From Bacteroides sp. (GTDB lineage: Bacteria; Bacteroidota; Bacteroidia; Bacteroidales; Muribaculaceae): a stretch of 64,000 bases of DNA. The notes under the pieces are model-generated. The model was not told the DNA's origin. It saw nothing but the letters and a program-made list of their open reading frames with translations, and did not search any database. Made by a program: the position numbers and the translations under genes. The stretch spans positions 1 through 64,000 of the forward strand of contig JAAVDM010000049.1 of NCBI GenBank assembly GCA_014801815.1. Reading direction: 5' to 3'. Position 1 is the first letter of the stretch; the number at the start of each line of letters is the position of its first letter. Of this stretch, positions 26,854-35,991 are shown piece after piece.

Positions 26854-27687
26854 ATGAAAAAATATGCTTTCGTATATGATGATGTGAGGATCACTCCGGA
26901 GCGTCAGATAGGCAAACATTCCCATCATCAATGGGAACTGTCACATGTTGTCAGGGGTGGCGGTTTCCGCACTATCGGTGACAATACAGAAGCCATGAAA
27001 GAAGGTGAGGTAATTCTTATTCCTCCGGACATCCCCCACGTATGGAAATTTGACCCCGATATAGTCGATGATGAGGGTTGTATCGCCAACATAACGATAT
27101 TTTTTGAGTCTTCCCTACCCGGAAAGTTGGCTTCCGTTATCCCGGAACTGGAAGATACGCTCAATCATATTGCAGTGCGGAACGAAGCAAGGACATATTC
27201 CGGACAGATACGTAATGAAATTGTGTCATTGCTATATTCAATGCGTGGTAAAACCGCTGAAAGCCGTCTGCCGGATATGTTTCGGCTGCTCATGTTAATC
27301 GCAAGAACAGAAGACAGTCATGGAGTAGGCCGTAACAGCCTACTGAGCATGACTGAACAACGAATGGAACGTATGAGCACATTCTGTGCCTGCAACTATG
27401 CCCGTAACATCAGTCTTGAGGAAATTGCAGGCTATGTAGGTATGAATAAATCCGCTTTCTGCACATTCATGAAGCGGCATACAGGAAAAACTTTCTCTGA
27501 ATACATAAATGAACACCGTCTTGCACGTGCAATGGAACGTCTGAAAAATACAGATGACAACATTGCCGACATTGCATATACCGTAGGATTTAGCAATGTA
27601 ACTTACTTCAACAGGTTATTCAAGGCTCATTATGGATATACACCGAAATCCACAAGAGTGTCCGGATATAATCATTCCGATATTTAA
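26854..27687 (+). CDS. AraC-family transcriptional regulator with N-terminal cupin domain
   Basis: The N-terminal part is a cupin-like sensor (GKHSHHQWELSHVVRGGGFR, then EGEVILIPPDIPHVWKF). The C-terminal 100 residues hold two HTH motifs of AraC type (ISLEEIAGYVGMNKSAFCTF, then DNIADIAYTVGFSNVTYFNR with the FKAHYGYTPKSTR ending). I prefer the ATG at 26854 (MKKYAFVYDD) to the track's TTG at 26836, because a -7 box lies in between; this gives 277 residues. The cupin histidines suggest a small ligand or metal, unidentified. The divergent acyltransferase gene is a plausible target. Confidence 0.88.
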   Translation: MKKYAFVYDDVRITPERQIGKHSHHQWELSHVVRGGGFRTIGDNTEAMKEGEVILIPPDIPHVWKFDPDIVDDEGCIANITIFFESSLPGKLASVIPELEDTLNHIAVRNEARTYSGQIRNEIVSLLYSMRGKTAESRLPDMFRLLMLIARTEDSHGVGRNSLLSMTEQRMERMSTFCACNYARNISLEEIAGYVGMNKSAFCTFMKRHTGKTFSEYINEHRLARAMERLKNTDDNIADIAYTVGFSNVTYFNRLFKAHYGYTPKSTRVSGYNHSDI

Positions 27688-27697
27688 GAGCTACTTA
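27684..27697. repeat. Lone end of the dispersed element
   Basis: TTAAGAGCTACTTA overlaps the stop codon of the AraC gene and equals the terminal motif of the hairpin elements. No second end is found nearby. Confidence 0.5.
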
Positions 27698-27701
27698 ACT
27701 A

Positions 27702-28469
27702 TCAGCGGAGACGGTAAAGGAAACGTCTATAGCATGTTTTAAGCCACCAGACGAAGGCACGCTGCGCACGGCCTTTGCCGAGCCACTTTTTGCGGACGGT
27801 TAGAGAAGATGGAAAATTACCATTGAAACTTCCCTGTACGGCAGGCGCCGGTTCACACCATAGATAATCAAGAACACCGAGCTGTATCATGTAAGTATGG
27901 TAATTGTCAACAGGAATGTGTATTTTGTCACGGGCAGCTGTGTCGATGAAAGCACGGCAGGCCGCAGCGTTGATGTAGAAAGCCCCTGCGTAACGATCAT
28001 GTAGACCGGGATATAGTAACTGACCCTTACGGCGCTGACTGTAAGGCACAAAGCGAAGCGGTGTGCCATCATACGAAAGTATCGTGGGACGTGACTTGTC
28101 ACAACCCGATTGATATTCGGCCAACGATCGGTTAAAGATATCACAGAAGTCTTTGCGCAGCGATATATCATCTTCAAGTATAAGTGCGCCTTCCCAACCT
28201 TGTTCAAGTATATAATGACAGCTTAGAAGATGCTTGTAGCTACACGACTGTACGCCGGGAGACGCTGTAGACATTTCGCCGGTGAAGACCTCACGGCGTA
28301 TATCGTCGTTCATATCGTCGATATCACCGTCAAGAAAAAACTCGAAGTCAATGCCGAGACGTCCGAGCATACGTTCAATATGCTCACCGCGTGCCTCATA
28401 TCCTTTCTTGACATGTAGCACCAGACATGGTGCGTTGATACCTTTATGCTGATTATTGCTCGTCACCAT
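27702..28469 (-). CDS. Glycosyltransferase family 25 (LPS biosynthesis type)
   Basis: The protein begins with a GT25-like strand (APCLVLHVKKGYEARGEHIERMLGRLGIDFEFF). It has the typical GEMSTASPGVQSCSYKHL segment and the metal/nucleotide motif ALILEDDISLRKDF (EDD). A second-half HTYMIQLG-type segment is seen as well. GT25 enzymes add hexoses, often galactose, to LPS core or other glycans from UDP-sugars. Its 255 residues match the family. It follows the LpxL-like acyltransferase by 30 nt, an envelope lipid/glycan pair. Confidence 0.85.
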   Translation of the reverse strand: MVTSNNQHKGINAPCLVLHVKKGYEARGEHIERMLGRLGIDFEFFLDGDIDDMNDDIRREVFTGEMSTASPGVQSCSYKHLLSCHYILEQGWEGALILEDDISLRKDFCDIFNRSLAEYQSGCDKSRPTILSYDGTPLRFVPYSQRRKGQLLYPGLHDRYAGAFYINAAACRAFIDTAARDKIHIPVDNYHTYMIQLGVLDYLWCEPAPAVQGSFNGNFPSSLTVRKKWLGKGRAQRAFVWWLKTCYRRFLYRLR

Positions 28470-28499
28470 AAAATGAATTTGTGTATTTGCAGTTCGGTA

Positions 28500-29450
28500 T
28501 TATAAATGAGAAAGGCGTTTACGAGCCTCTTCCTCTCCATAATAACGGAAAAAATCAGCTTTGGTGCGTTTCCAGCGGTTATGACTCCACAGCCACAGAG
28601 CGGGCTGGCGATGTATTGACTCGGAAAGCATATCATAGTATTTCTGTGTCAGCTCAAACTGCGGAAGTGACTTGGGATTGTCGGTCATTCTGACATAACG
28701 GCAGGTATAATAACCTCGCTTGTCACGTCTTATATCGCAGTAGAAGACAACCGAATCAAACATTCTCGACAGTCGTTCGGGACCGGTGAATGTAGATGTC
28801 TCCTGATGAAGAAAGTCAGCGAAATAATGCATACCGTCAAACAGCGGTACTTGATCAGCTATAAAACCGACCATAAATGGTGTTCCTTCTCTTCGCCATT
28901 TCATAAGGGTGGGAAGCGTATCAGCCATTTTTATCGAAGTGGCACCGCAGCGGCCACGTATACTCAGAAAAGCTTCATCAGCCGCTTTATTCTCAAGCGG
29001 GTGGTATATCTGTCCCATGTGCAGCTTCCGGTCAAAATGCAACGGTATCGAACTTACCCATTCCCAGTTACAGTAATGACCCAGATAGAGAGTAACATTG
29101 CGGCCTGCTTCGAGATAACGCTGCACCTCATCTCCATTCTCAAAACACATACGGCATCTTATCTCCTTCTCGCTCATGCGTCCGAGTCTGAGGGTCTCCA
29201 CGAAGTAGTCACCCAGAAAACGATAGAAGTCTCTTTCTATCTTACGCAGTTCAGCCGTCTCCATATCGGGAAAACTTGCAGTCAGATTTTTTCTTATCAC
29301 CTTCCGGCGATAGCCGACAATCCGACCGGCAAAGAAAGCCACCGTGTCGGAAACGCCGTAAAGCACTCCTGACGGTAATGAGCCGATAGCCGAAAAGAAC
29401 ATCTTGAGCAAGCGGCCTCCAAATGATATTTTTCGTGCGTCTTTCTTCAT
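28500..29450 (-). CDS. Lipid A / lysophospholipid acyltransferase, LpxL-HtrB family
   Basis: This enzyme is predicted to transfer a fatty acyl chain onto lipid A or an ornithine/glycine-type lipid at the inner membrane. An N-terminal hydrophobic segment (LLKMFFSAIGSLPSGVLYGV) precedes the family core: RRKVIRKNLTASFPDM, the HxxxxE/W catalytic-type motif YLGHYCNWEW, GQIYHPLENKAADE and FMVGFIADQVP. The length of 316 suits the family. Catalytic His and the following acid are present. Which acceptor it uses is not decidable. The first gene of a two-gene unit with GT25. Confidence 0.85.
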   Translation of the reverse strand: MKKDARKISFGGRLLKMFFSAIGSLPSGVLYGVSDTVAFFAGRIVGYRRKVIRKNLTASFPDMETAELRKIERDFYRFLGDYFVETLRLGRMSEKEIRCRMCFENGDEVQRYLEAGRNVTLYLGHYCNWEWVSSIPLHFDRKLHMGQIYHPLENKAADEAFLSIRGRCGATSIKMADTLPTLMKWRREGTPFMVGFIADQVPLFDGMHYFADFLHQETSTFTGPERLSRMFDSVVFYCDIRRDKRGYYTCRYVRMTDNPKSLPQFELTQKYYDMLSESIHRQPALWLWSHNRWKRTKADFFRYYGEEEARKRLSHL

Positions 29451-29479
29451 CGCACTATTTGGTTAAGTTAATTTAAATA

Positions 29480-29531
29480 ACATGAGCACCTGTACGGTAC
29501 GCTCTCTATATCGCCCGACAGATGCTCATGT
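29480..29531. terminator. Imperfect hairpin after the DUF5723 gene
   Basis: CATGAGCA...CTGT pairs with ACAG...TGCTCATG around a central loop. It lies between the DUF5723-like gene stop and the LpxL-like start, both on the minus strand. Confidence 0.5.
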
Positions 29532-29563
29532 CATAAGTTTAATATTGTTTCAGACGGCGTTTA

Positions 29564-30943
29564 TCAGAACGGGAAGTTGATACCGAAATTGAAAGCGCCG
29601 TTTGAGCTTAAAGGTACACCCTGCTTAGAAAGCTTACCTAACGTGTGGTCCATACCGGCGAACAGATTGAATCCTGTCAGATGGAGATTTAACAGCCAAC
29701 CGAAGCCGACACCGTAAGTACCGGCAGCCAGATTGACGTCTGCAGAGAAGCAGTCTACCGGATTGACATTAGCCGACAGACGGAACTGTGTCCATGTATA
29801 CGGGCCGTTTATATGAGTAGAGTTGAGCAAACCGAAATGCAGACGGCGGTATTCAGGCAGTTCCCACTGAGCGGCAAAGTTGAGAGTGGCGGCCAGAGCG
29901 CGTGTGCGTGAAGAGAGTTCACCGTTGTTATCAAGCTGATAGAGCTGTGCGAGATCATCGGTAAGGCGATCCCATTCATTATCGAATGAGTTGGCGGCGT
30001 CACCGTTGGCATTGAATGTGTACTTGTCAGTCTCGAATGTCTTTGTACCGTTGGTCGAAGCCCACTGTGTGGAACCCCAACTTATGAAACCCAAGTCAAG
30101 CACTGCAGCCGAGAACTTGAAATCGTTCCATTCATATTCCGCACCTAAGTCGAGACCCAGACCGAAACCCGAGAGTTTATAACCGTCATCAACATTACCG
30201 CCCGATACATACTCCTTGCCGGTCTGCTTGCTATGCTTCATATCGTAGCGGAAGCCCCCTATCGAAGTATAAATGTCAGCATTCGAGAGTATTGACCAAT
30301 TATCCTCACCGAGTATGAGTTTGGCTTCGTTAAAACGGAAGTCAACATTACCGCCTCCTAAGAGCACTTTCAGACTGGCACCGACACGCAGACCGGGCAC
30401 CTGAGTTATATCACGCGAATGATTAAGAGCCAGCTGTGCGTAGGCATGAGCGTTACCGAACATATTCTCTATGTCATAGGTAGCGTTAGAAATACCCTCC
30501 TTCGCCAGCGAGAAGAAAGCTCCGGGCACCGAAACATCGGCACTTGCCACAGCACTCAGCGACACGGCATTATAACCGCCGAAAGCATTGAAGCCGACCG
30601 TAATCAGGTCAATTTTCTCTATTGTACCGAAACGGTTTTTGTCTCCGAAACGACTCATAGCTTCCGAGGTACTGATACCGGGATTAGTAAACAGAACGGT
30701 CTTTCCGTTCAGATTATATATCACATCTTTGACATGCAGATTACCGTGAAAGTTGACGTTCAGGTTACCTAAAGCAGGGAACGAAACAAAACCTTTTTCG
30801 TTACCAAAGGCGGGGTTCATCTGGAAACGATAATCATAGTTATCCAGAAAGTAGCCTGAATAAGTTGTCTGGGCACTCATACCCGTGACGCTGCCGACGG
30901 CTACAGCGGCGCATATCATTATTTTCTTAAGGCAAGAATTCAT
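29564..30943 (-). CDS. DUF5723-like outer-membrane beta-barrel protein
   Basis: A signal peptide (KKIMICAAVAVGSVTGMSAQ) is followed by SGYFLDNYDYRFQMNPAFGN and many alternating beta strands. The final strand, SNGAFNFGINFPF, ends in Phe, as outer-membrane barrels do. The composition and start match the family annotated DUF5723 in Bacteroidales, whose function is unknown. It is 43 nt downstream of a lipoprotein gene on the same strand. The two probably act together at the outer membrane. Confidence 0.72.
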   Translation of the reverse strand: MNSCLKKIMICAAVAVGSVTGMSAQTTYSGYFLDNYDYRFQMNPAFGNEKGFVSFPALGNLNVNFHGNLHVKDVIYNLNGKTVLFTNPGISTSEAMSRFGDKNRFGTIEKIDLITVGFNAFGGYNAVSLSAVASADVSVPGAFFSLAKEGISNATYDIENMFGNAHAYAQLALNHSRDITQVPGLRVGASLKVLLGGGNVDFRFNEAKLILGEDNWSILSNADIYTSIGGFRYDMKHSKQTGKEYVSGGNVDDGYKLSGFGLGLDLGAEYEWNDFKFSAAVLDLGFISWGSTQWASTNGTKTFETDKYTFNANGDAANSFDNEWDRLTDDLAQLYQLDNNGELSSRTRALAATLNFAAQWELPEYRRLHFGLLNSTHINGPYTWTQFRLSANVNPVDCFSADVNLAAGTYGVGFGWLLNLHLTGFNLFAGMDHTLGKLSKQGVPLSSNGAFNFGINFPF

Positions 30944-30986
30944 AGTTTCTTAAATTCTGAAGAGTTAATTATTCTTATGCGTCCGC

Positions 30987-32756
30987 TCAGAATTTCTTGG
31001 TGTAGCTGCCGCTAACCTTTGCGCGGATATTTTTCAGGGTAAGAGTCTGCGAGGGAGAAAGTGCTTTCTCTGACTCATCAGGCTCGACAGTAGCTGTGAA
31101 AGTTATGCCGTCCAGATGCTGTACAGTGCCGTTAACACGGATAACAACTTCCTCATCTTTTGCATTGGCCGGTATCTCGGCGCCTACAATCGTGACTTCT
31201 GAAATCTGATTGCCGCTCTTATCTATCGGATAACCGGTGATATTGGCTTTCAGTGGCAGATCACTGTCTACCGACATAGATATTTCAAGTGTGGATATAG
31301 TTATGGCATCTACATCTTCATCATTCCAACCGTTTTCGGTCTTAGTGTAGACAATCTTTGAACCCACACCACTCTTCAGAGCAAGAGGAGCCACAAACTC
31401 CCAACTGCCTTCAAGAGCATTGAGATTGTGCCCGAGCCGGAAACCGTTTACAGCCTGCTCGAATATCTGCGGGTCAACGAGGTCAATGCCTATGCTCTTG
31501 GGCAGACCGTTACCGCTTATCACACTGCCAAGTGAAGTGAACGGTACATGTACGGGATTCGTATAACCGGTCGGTACTTGATCCGCAGCAGGCGACTCAG
31601 GTGAAAGACAGAAATTGTACGGGCCTGTCACACCCTTATTGTAGTTGACATCGAAGTAACCGTTATCAAGGCTGAAATACTTCTCCGGCTCACCGTCACG
31701 CACGGCGGTAAGTTGCAGACCGGTACGGTATTCAAGTTTCTCTTCAGCTACAGGATTGTTGACACTCAGATAAATCTGAGGATTGCTCAATACAAGATTC
31801 GTACCTTCCTGGGCAAGGAAGTCAGGCAGTTCGGCGAGTGAGATGGGAGAAATATTGAGGGCATCGCCTTCAAGCATATAGTGTATTCTGCCGGACACAG
31901 CCGTTACAGACAGTGGAGATATGGCATAATCGACATTTAGACTCACATTTTCCGGTACAGTCACGGCCGCATCAGTTTTAGGAGTCACAAGAAGAAGAGC
32001 ACTCTCAATATTTACATTAGAATTAAGTTCAAGAGAATGTCTGTTGTAGTCTATAGTACAGCCATTGTCGGCAAGATTTACACCTGACGCTTTAAGTGTG
32101 ATTGTGGCAACACCATTCTCAAGTTTAACCGAAGGAATCTCAAGACGTCCGTTATTATAGATACCGTCGGGTAAGACATTTGTTATCGTAAGTCCTTTAG
32201 GAAGGTCAAGCAAAAGATTCTGCAGCTCGATTTCAGCAATTTCAGTCACTTCCGGAGAAGCCGTAAATGTCAGAGCGATACTCAGTTCATCTGTAAACAG
32301 TTCAGTCAGCGATATTATAGCAGCATCAATATTTTCGGCGCGGTAAGAGATTGATTTTTCTATCGGCGCAGTCAATCCCAGGGTTAGAGAAGGAAGTTTG
32401 GCAGGAGCATTGTTACGGTTAGCTCCCACATTGAAGCTGACTGTCGTGGAAGATACTGAAGGGGCATTGGTCGAGAATGAAGGAATGTGTATAGGTTCAG
32501 ACGCGAATGTACCGCTCTCCTGTACAGCATAGAAGGTCTGTCCGCCGATAGTTATTTCCTTAATCTGGTCTTCCGGCTTAACATCAATAATGTCACCCAA
32601 AGTCACAACGTCAATATTGACGGGTAGCACAAGGTCATTTACCTTAAATTCACTGGTGGTATCAATGTCCGAGAGATCGTAATTGTCATCGATACAACCC
32701 GTCAGTGAAACCATCGCCAATAAAGGCAAACCTCCGTAGAGAAAAATACGTTTCAT
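30987..32756 (-). CDS. Large lipoprotein with Ig-like repeats
   Basis: A lipobox (LPLLAMVSLTGC, Cys 21) marks it as a lipoprotein of 589 residues. The mature start is acidic (DDNYDLSDID) followed by repeated beta-sandwich-like stretches (ITISTLEISMSVDSDLPLKA; TLKASGVNLADNGCTIDYN). No enzyme motif is seen and I do not recognise the family. It is promoter-proximal in a two-gene unit with the DUF5723-like barrel, so an outer-membrane-associated partner role is inferred. Confidence 0.7.
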   Translation of the reverse strand: MKRIFLYGGLPLLAMVSLTGCIDDNYDLSDIDTTSEFKVNDLVLPVNIDVVTLGDIIDVKPEDQIKEITIGGQTFYAVQESGTFASEPIHIPSFSTNAPSVSSTTVSFNVGANRNNAPAKLPSLTLGLTAPIEKSISYRAENIDAAIISLTELFTDELSIALTFTASPEVTEIAEIELQNLLLDLPKGLTITNVLPDGIYNNGRLEIPSVKLENGVATITLKASGVNLADNGCTIDYNRHSLELNSNVNIESALLLVTPKTDAAVTVPENVSLNVDYAISPLSVTAVSGRIHYMLEGDALNISPISLAELPDFLAQEGTNLVLSNPQIYLSVNNPVAEEKLEYRTGLQLTAVRDGEPEKYFSLDNGYFDVNYNKGVTGPYNFCLSPESPAADQVPTGYTNPVHVPFTSLGSVISGNGLPKSIGIDLVDPQIFEQAVNGFRLGHNLNALEGSWEFVAPLALKSGVGSKIVYTKTENGWNDEDVDAITISTLEISMSVDSDLPLKANITGYPIDKSGNQISEVTIVGAEIPANAKDEEVVIRVNGTVQHLDGITFTATVEPDESEKALSPSQTLTLKNIRAKVSGSYTKKF

Positions 32757-32848
32757 AAATTTGACAGTTAAGATAGTTACTATTGATTAGCCCCGATTTG
32801 TATAGGCAGGGCTTTGACATATATGTAAAGGTTATATATTATTTTATG

Positions 32849-32879
32849 CAAAATTAAACAAATTCTATATAATAACAAA
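32849..32879 (-). promoter_or_regulatory. Promoter for the lipoprotein/DUF5723 unit
   Basis: On the minus strand TTTG (32876-32879) and TAATTTTG (32849-32856) are spaced 19 nt, with the ATG 93 nt downstream. The remaining gap up to 33151 holds a plus-strand TATCTTTG (33011-33018) that may serve the PH-domain gene, and no convincing gene. Confidence 0.6.
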
Positions 32880-33151
32880 ACTCCGGACTTAAATTCACAG
32901 TTTTTCTGTCAGTATAAAACATGTCTAAATGGAAGAGGTTATCTTAGTTCTAATAAAAGAAGAAAAAGTAAAAGCAGGAAGGAAATCACATATAGTATGT
33001 GAAAAACACTTATCTTTGTAGAAAATTATGGCGATGAAGGGTAATATCAGCAAGACTGAAATCGCAGGAAATAATACGGCGAATCGGCGCCGGTGAAGGT
33101 GGCTGTCCGGAAAGACAATAATTATGAGTAGCACTTAAAAATAGAGAAATT

Positions 33152-33583
33152 ATGAAAAAGTATAGAAACGCCAGATATAGTTCACGTTGGGATTGCTTTA
33201 CGTGGGCCATCATCGGACTTGTTACGGTAGGCTGCATCATTCCTTATTTCTCGGATGATGGAATATGGCCGATAATTATATGTCTTGTGGCGTTGGCTTT
33301 TATTTTACTGACGTTTATCGGTATCTATTACAGGATTGACGAGGATAAACTAATAGTGTATACCTTCTTTGTTCCGACTGCTTATCCTATTGCAAAGATA
33401 AAAGAAATCAAGACTACTAAGAGTGTGCTGTCGGCACCGGCAGCCTCGTTGACACATCGCTTGGCAATCACTTTCACAGACCGTAAGATATTGAAAAGTA
33501 CTACCCCACTCATTATTTCGCCTGTTCGTCAGAAAGAGTTTATAAAACAACTCCTTATTATCAACCCTGAAATCAGTCATTAA
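33152..33583 (+). CDS. Small membrane protein with bacterial PH-like domain
   Basis: Two hydrophobic helices (about 14-32 and 36-58) precede a bacterial PH-like beta domain (YYRIDEDKLIVYTFFVPTAY, IKEIKTTKSVLSAPAASLTH, RLAITFTDRK, PLIISPVRQKEFIKQLLIIN). The ending ISPxxxxEFIxxLLxINPxI is typical of this small PH-domain group. The molecular role is unknown. A short hairpin around 33594-33613 probably ends transcription. Confidence 0.75.
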   Translation: MKKYRNARYSSRWDCFTWAIIGLVTVGCIIPYFSDDGIWPIIICLVALAFILLTFIGIYYRIDEDKLIVYTFFVPTAYPIAKIKEIKTTKSVLSAPAASLTHRLAITFTDRKILKSTTPLIISPVRQKEFIKQLLIINPEISH

Positions 33584-33680
33584 GCATTTAAGTCTGTCTG
33601 TCTCCGACAGACACTCTTACAAATTGAGGGCAAAGGGATAACGTTTCCAGTTTCCAAAGAAGCAAATGCAGATTACACGA

Positions 33681-33749
33681 TTTTGCTGATGTGGGGAAAT
33701 TTCGCCGCCGCGAAATTCGCGGCGGCGAAATTTCCCCACATCAGCAAAA
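33681..33749. repeat. Perfect 34-bp palindrome with 1-nt centre
   Basis: The 34-nt arm 33681-33714 is the exact reverse complement of 33716-33749, with a single A between. The core is GC-rich (CGCCGCCGCG), unlike its AT-rich surroundings. It lies between two plus-strand genes. It could act as a terminator or protein site, or extrude as a cruciform. Confidence 0.85.
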
Positions 33750-33754
33750 CTATA

Positions 33755-33762
33755 TATATTTG
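33755..33762 (+). promoter_or_regulatory. -7 element before the truncated ATPase gene
   Basis: TATATTTG follows the palindrome by 5 nt and precedes ATG 33829. The position where a -33 box should sit falls within the palindrome arm and lacks TTTG. Confidence 0.35.
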
Positions 33763-33828
33763 CACCTTATACTTTCACAGAAGCCGGTGAAAGAGAAAGA
33801 GTTCCCAATCAATCTATAAATACCATAC

Positions 33829-34527
33829 ATGAAATTTCATAACAGAGAAAAAGAACTGAAACAACTGGCGGAAATTCGTCAGCGTTCATTCGATAACCCC
33901 TCTCAGCTTACGGTAATCACCGGTCGCAGACGTATCGGAAAGACCAAGCTAATACTGAAAAACTGTGAAGATACACCTACAGTATATCTTTTTGTAAGCC
34001 GTAACAATGAGGCAGTTTTATGTCAGATGTTTGCCCAATCAGTCACAAATAGTCTCAACATACCGTTTCCAAAAGGAATAAGCTCATTCGTTGAACTGTT
34101 TGCCCAGATAATGATAATCGGACGAAGTGAGAATTTCAATCTTGTGATAGACGAATTTCAAGAACTGTATAATATTAATCCGGGTATATTCAGCGGTATA
34201 CAGGATATCTGGGACAGATTTAAAGACAGTACCCACGTCAATTTCATAGCCTCCGGTTCTGTTTATACCCTTATGCACAAAATATTTCTGGATTATAACG
34301 AGCCTCTGTACGGACGTTGTGATACGGTTATGAAGATACGGCCATTCGATACCTCAGTCCTCAGAGAAATTCTGCAAGAGCATTATGAGGATTATACAGC
34401 TGAAGTAAAACGGCAAAGTAAAAATTTCCGACCCGAACAGTTCAAAGCAAAAATCGAACACTTGCGTCATAAAGTTCTATCTGATTACAGCATTGAATCA
34501 ACTCTACTGACACTTGAGGATATGTAG
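33829..34527 (+). pseudogene. Truncated AAA ATPase (archaeal-type ATPase/DUF234 family)
   Basis: The N-terminal portion is a clear P-loop ATPase of the family usually followed by a DUF234 domain. Its motifs are FHNREKELKQLAEIRQRS, Walker A TGRRRIGKTKLIL, Walker B NLVIDEFQEL, the IASGSVYTLM sensor, and EPLYGRCDTVMKIRPFD. Family members run to about 450-480 residues with a C-terminal domain. Here, after LREILQEHYEDY, the protein switches to an unrelated-looking tail (KRQSKNFRPEQFKAKIEHLR) and stops at residue 232. Relics of other genes follow directly, so I read it as a truncation fused by rearrangement. Confidence 0.7.
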
Positions 34528-34547
34528 GTAACAGAGGATATAGAATA

Positions 34548-34619
34548 GTCTGCCATAACCTTCACGGCATTGTCACCTACTGTGACCACATACACACCTT
34601 GAGCCAAAGATAACTGCAC
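34548..34619 (-). pseudogene. Relic of a type IX sorting domain
   Basis: Minus-strand translation gives VQLSLAQGVYVVTVGDNAVK then VMAD, the typical end of a T9SS C-terminal domain. The expected stop is missing; the frame runs into the ATPase 3' end. No upstream part of the gene remains. Confidence 0.6.
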
Positions 34620-34640
34620 TTCATCAGTTACTTTATCACA

Positions 34641-34754
34641 ACTTATTCATTCTCTCTTGACGAGGCATGGAATCCCGATGAAATGGAAGTTGTGACTTTT
34701 GTCAACAACTATGACAGTGAAAACGTCACTAATAACGCTATCAACAATGTAGAA
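34641..34754 (+). pseudogene. Relic of an Omp28-like gene
   Basis: Plus-strand translation gives TYSFSLDEAWNPDEMEVVTF then VNNYDSENVTNN. It resembles the end of the intact Omp28-like protein at 51978 (YEYSCEFNLSQLWVRENLQI, VAFIGNYNSQN). Flanks carry no further match. The track ORF 34683-34868 lies inside this relic. The rest of the 34528-34906 gap shows no gene. Confidence 0.6.
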
Positions 34755-34869
34755 TCCTGGCGTATCTCAACCGCACTGTTAAATAGCATTTTCATCATCA
34801 CTTTAAACGTCACTACATATTACGGGAATATGGACTATAATTATGTACCGAAAGAACAAAATTTTTAGC

Positions 34870-34877
34870 TAATTTTG
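34870..34877 (+). promoter_or_regulatory. -7 element before the GT90 gene
   Basis: TAATTTTG lies 29 nt upstream of ATG 34907. No clear -33 box is seen. Confidence 0.4.
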
Positions 34878-34906
34878 CCTGAAGTTAACAAGATTGACCG
34901 GACAGA

Positions 34907-35890
34907 ATGGAAAACTCAGCTACTAAGGGAAAGATAAAGCGTCAGAACAATCAGCTGTATTACCTTGCGGGAATATGGCGTACCGATCTGTTGCCCCGTT
35001 GGGTGAAGCGGCTTAAACGACAGCTTTGTCTGCGGGGATGGGAAAAACGTCCGGACGTAACCTATATACGTGACCGTGTTGAATACTACTGTCGGGTCAG
35101 ACCCGGCAGCAGGACTATGCAGCAGGATATACCGGGTCAGCACGCATACTGCGTAGGGGATTTCTCACGGCATGGTATGGGCAGTCATTATTATTACGAC
35201 ATGGGACGGTATGTGAAATCATTTGACCCGTCATTACAGATGGCTTGCTTCACGTGTGACATCTTTTTCAATCCCGATGGCCCAAATCTGATGAAAGGCC
35301 GACGTCTCGACTCTCGCCGCGACAACTGCGCGTTGCTCAATCTTGACTCCCGCCGACACTTTATGAAAGTGTATGACTCCATACCGTTTGCCGAAAAGAA
35401 ACCGGTACTGTTCTTTCGCGGTGATATAACCGGCAAACCTCACAGAATAGCATTTTTCGAGCGCTGGGCTGATAATCCGTTGTTTGATTTGGGCGATACA
35501 TCACCAAATTCCACTACACCTTGGGTCAAACCTAAAGTCTCGATACCCGAACACTTCACATATCAATTTATACTATGTCTTGAGGGTAACGATGTCGCTT
35601 CGGCTCTGCAATGGGTAATGGCTTCAAATTGTGTTCCAGTAATGACACGCCCAACTGTCGAAGGGTGGCTTATGCACGGACGCTTGAAACCCGGAGTACA
35701 TTATATCGAGATAGCAGACGACTACAGCGATGTAGCCGAAAAGATAGCATGGTACACCTCTCACCCTGACGAGGCTGCACGCATAGCCGAAGAATCACGA
35801 CGTTGGGCCGAACAGTTCAGTGACCGCAGGCGCGAGAACATCATTTCTTATCTGGTAGTGGATCGCTTTCTGAAAGCGGTCAATTCCTGA
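34907..35890 (+). CDS. Glycosyltransferase family 90 (LPS/capsule-type)
   Basis: The protein has the CAP10/GT90 layout. A central region carries KKPVLFFRGDITGKPHRIAF, then the nucleotide-sugar region with FTYQFILCLEGNDVASALQW. The end has GVHYIEIADDYSDVAEKI. GT90 enzymes transfer xylose, glucose or mannose onto glycans. In bacteria they are often found with O-antigen or lipopolysaccharide genes. The 327 residues are typical. It is a single gene with its own -7 element and a terminator shared with pckA. Acceptor and donor are unknown. Confidence 0.82.
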   Translation: MENSATKGKIKRQNNQLYYLAGIWRTDLLPRWVKRLKRQLCLRGWEKRPDVTYIRDRVEYYCRVRPGSRTMQQDIPGQHAYCVGDFSRHGMGSHYYYDMGRYVKSFDPSLQMACFTCDIFFNPDGPNLMKGRRLDSRRDNCALLNLDSRRHFMKVYDSIPFAEKKPVLFFRGDITGKPHRIAFFERWADNPLFDLGDTSPNSTTPWVKPKVSIPEHFTYQFILCLEGNDVASALQWVMASNCVPVMTRPTVEGWLMHGRLKPGVHYIEIADDYSDVAEKIAWYTSHPDEAARIAEESRRWAEQFSDRRRENIISYLVVDRFLKAVNS

Positions 35891-35923
35891 GAATCTTCCG
35901 TTTTATTAACTATATAAAAACTA

Positions 35924-35967
35924 AAAAGAGCCGCCGACAGCATCTGTTTGCTGTCAGCGGCTCTTTT
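35924..35967. terminator. Bidirectional terminator
   Basis: AAAAGAGCCGCCGACAGCA pairs with TGCTGTCAGCGGCTCTTTT with one mismatch. A-run and T-run flank the stem on both sides, between convergent GT90 and pckA. Confidence 0.85.
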
Positions 35968-35991
35968 ATTTCAATAAATCAGAATTACTCT

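Noticed and set aside
33028-33096. Mini-ORF of 22 codons after a TATCTTTG box
   Set aside because: It follows a possible promoter and has an ATG, but no recognisable sequence or ribosome site; it could be a leader but nothing supports it further.
34683-34868. ORF of 61 codons in the gap before GT90
   Set aside because: Its sequence is the end of a decayed Omp28-like gene without a start or sorting domain, so it is treated as a relic.
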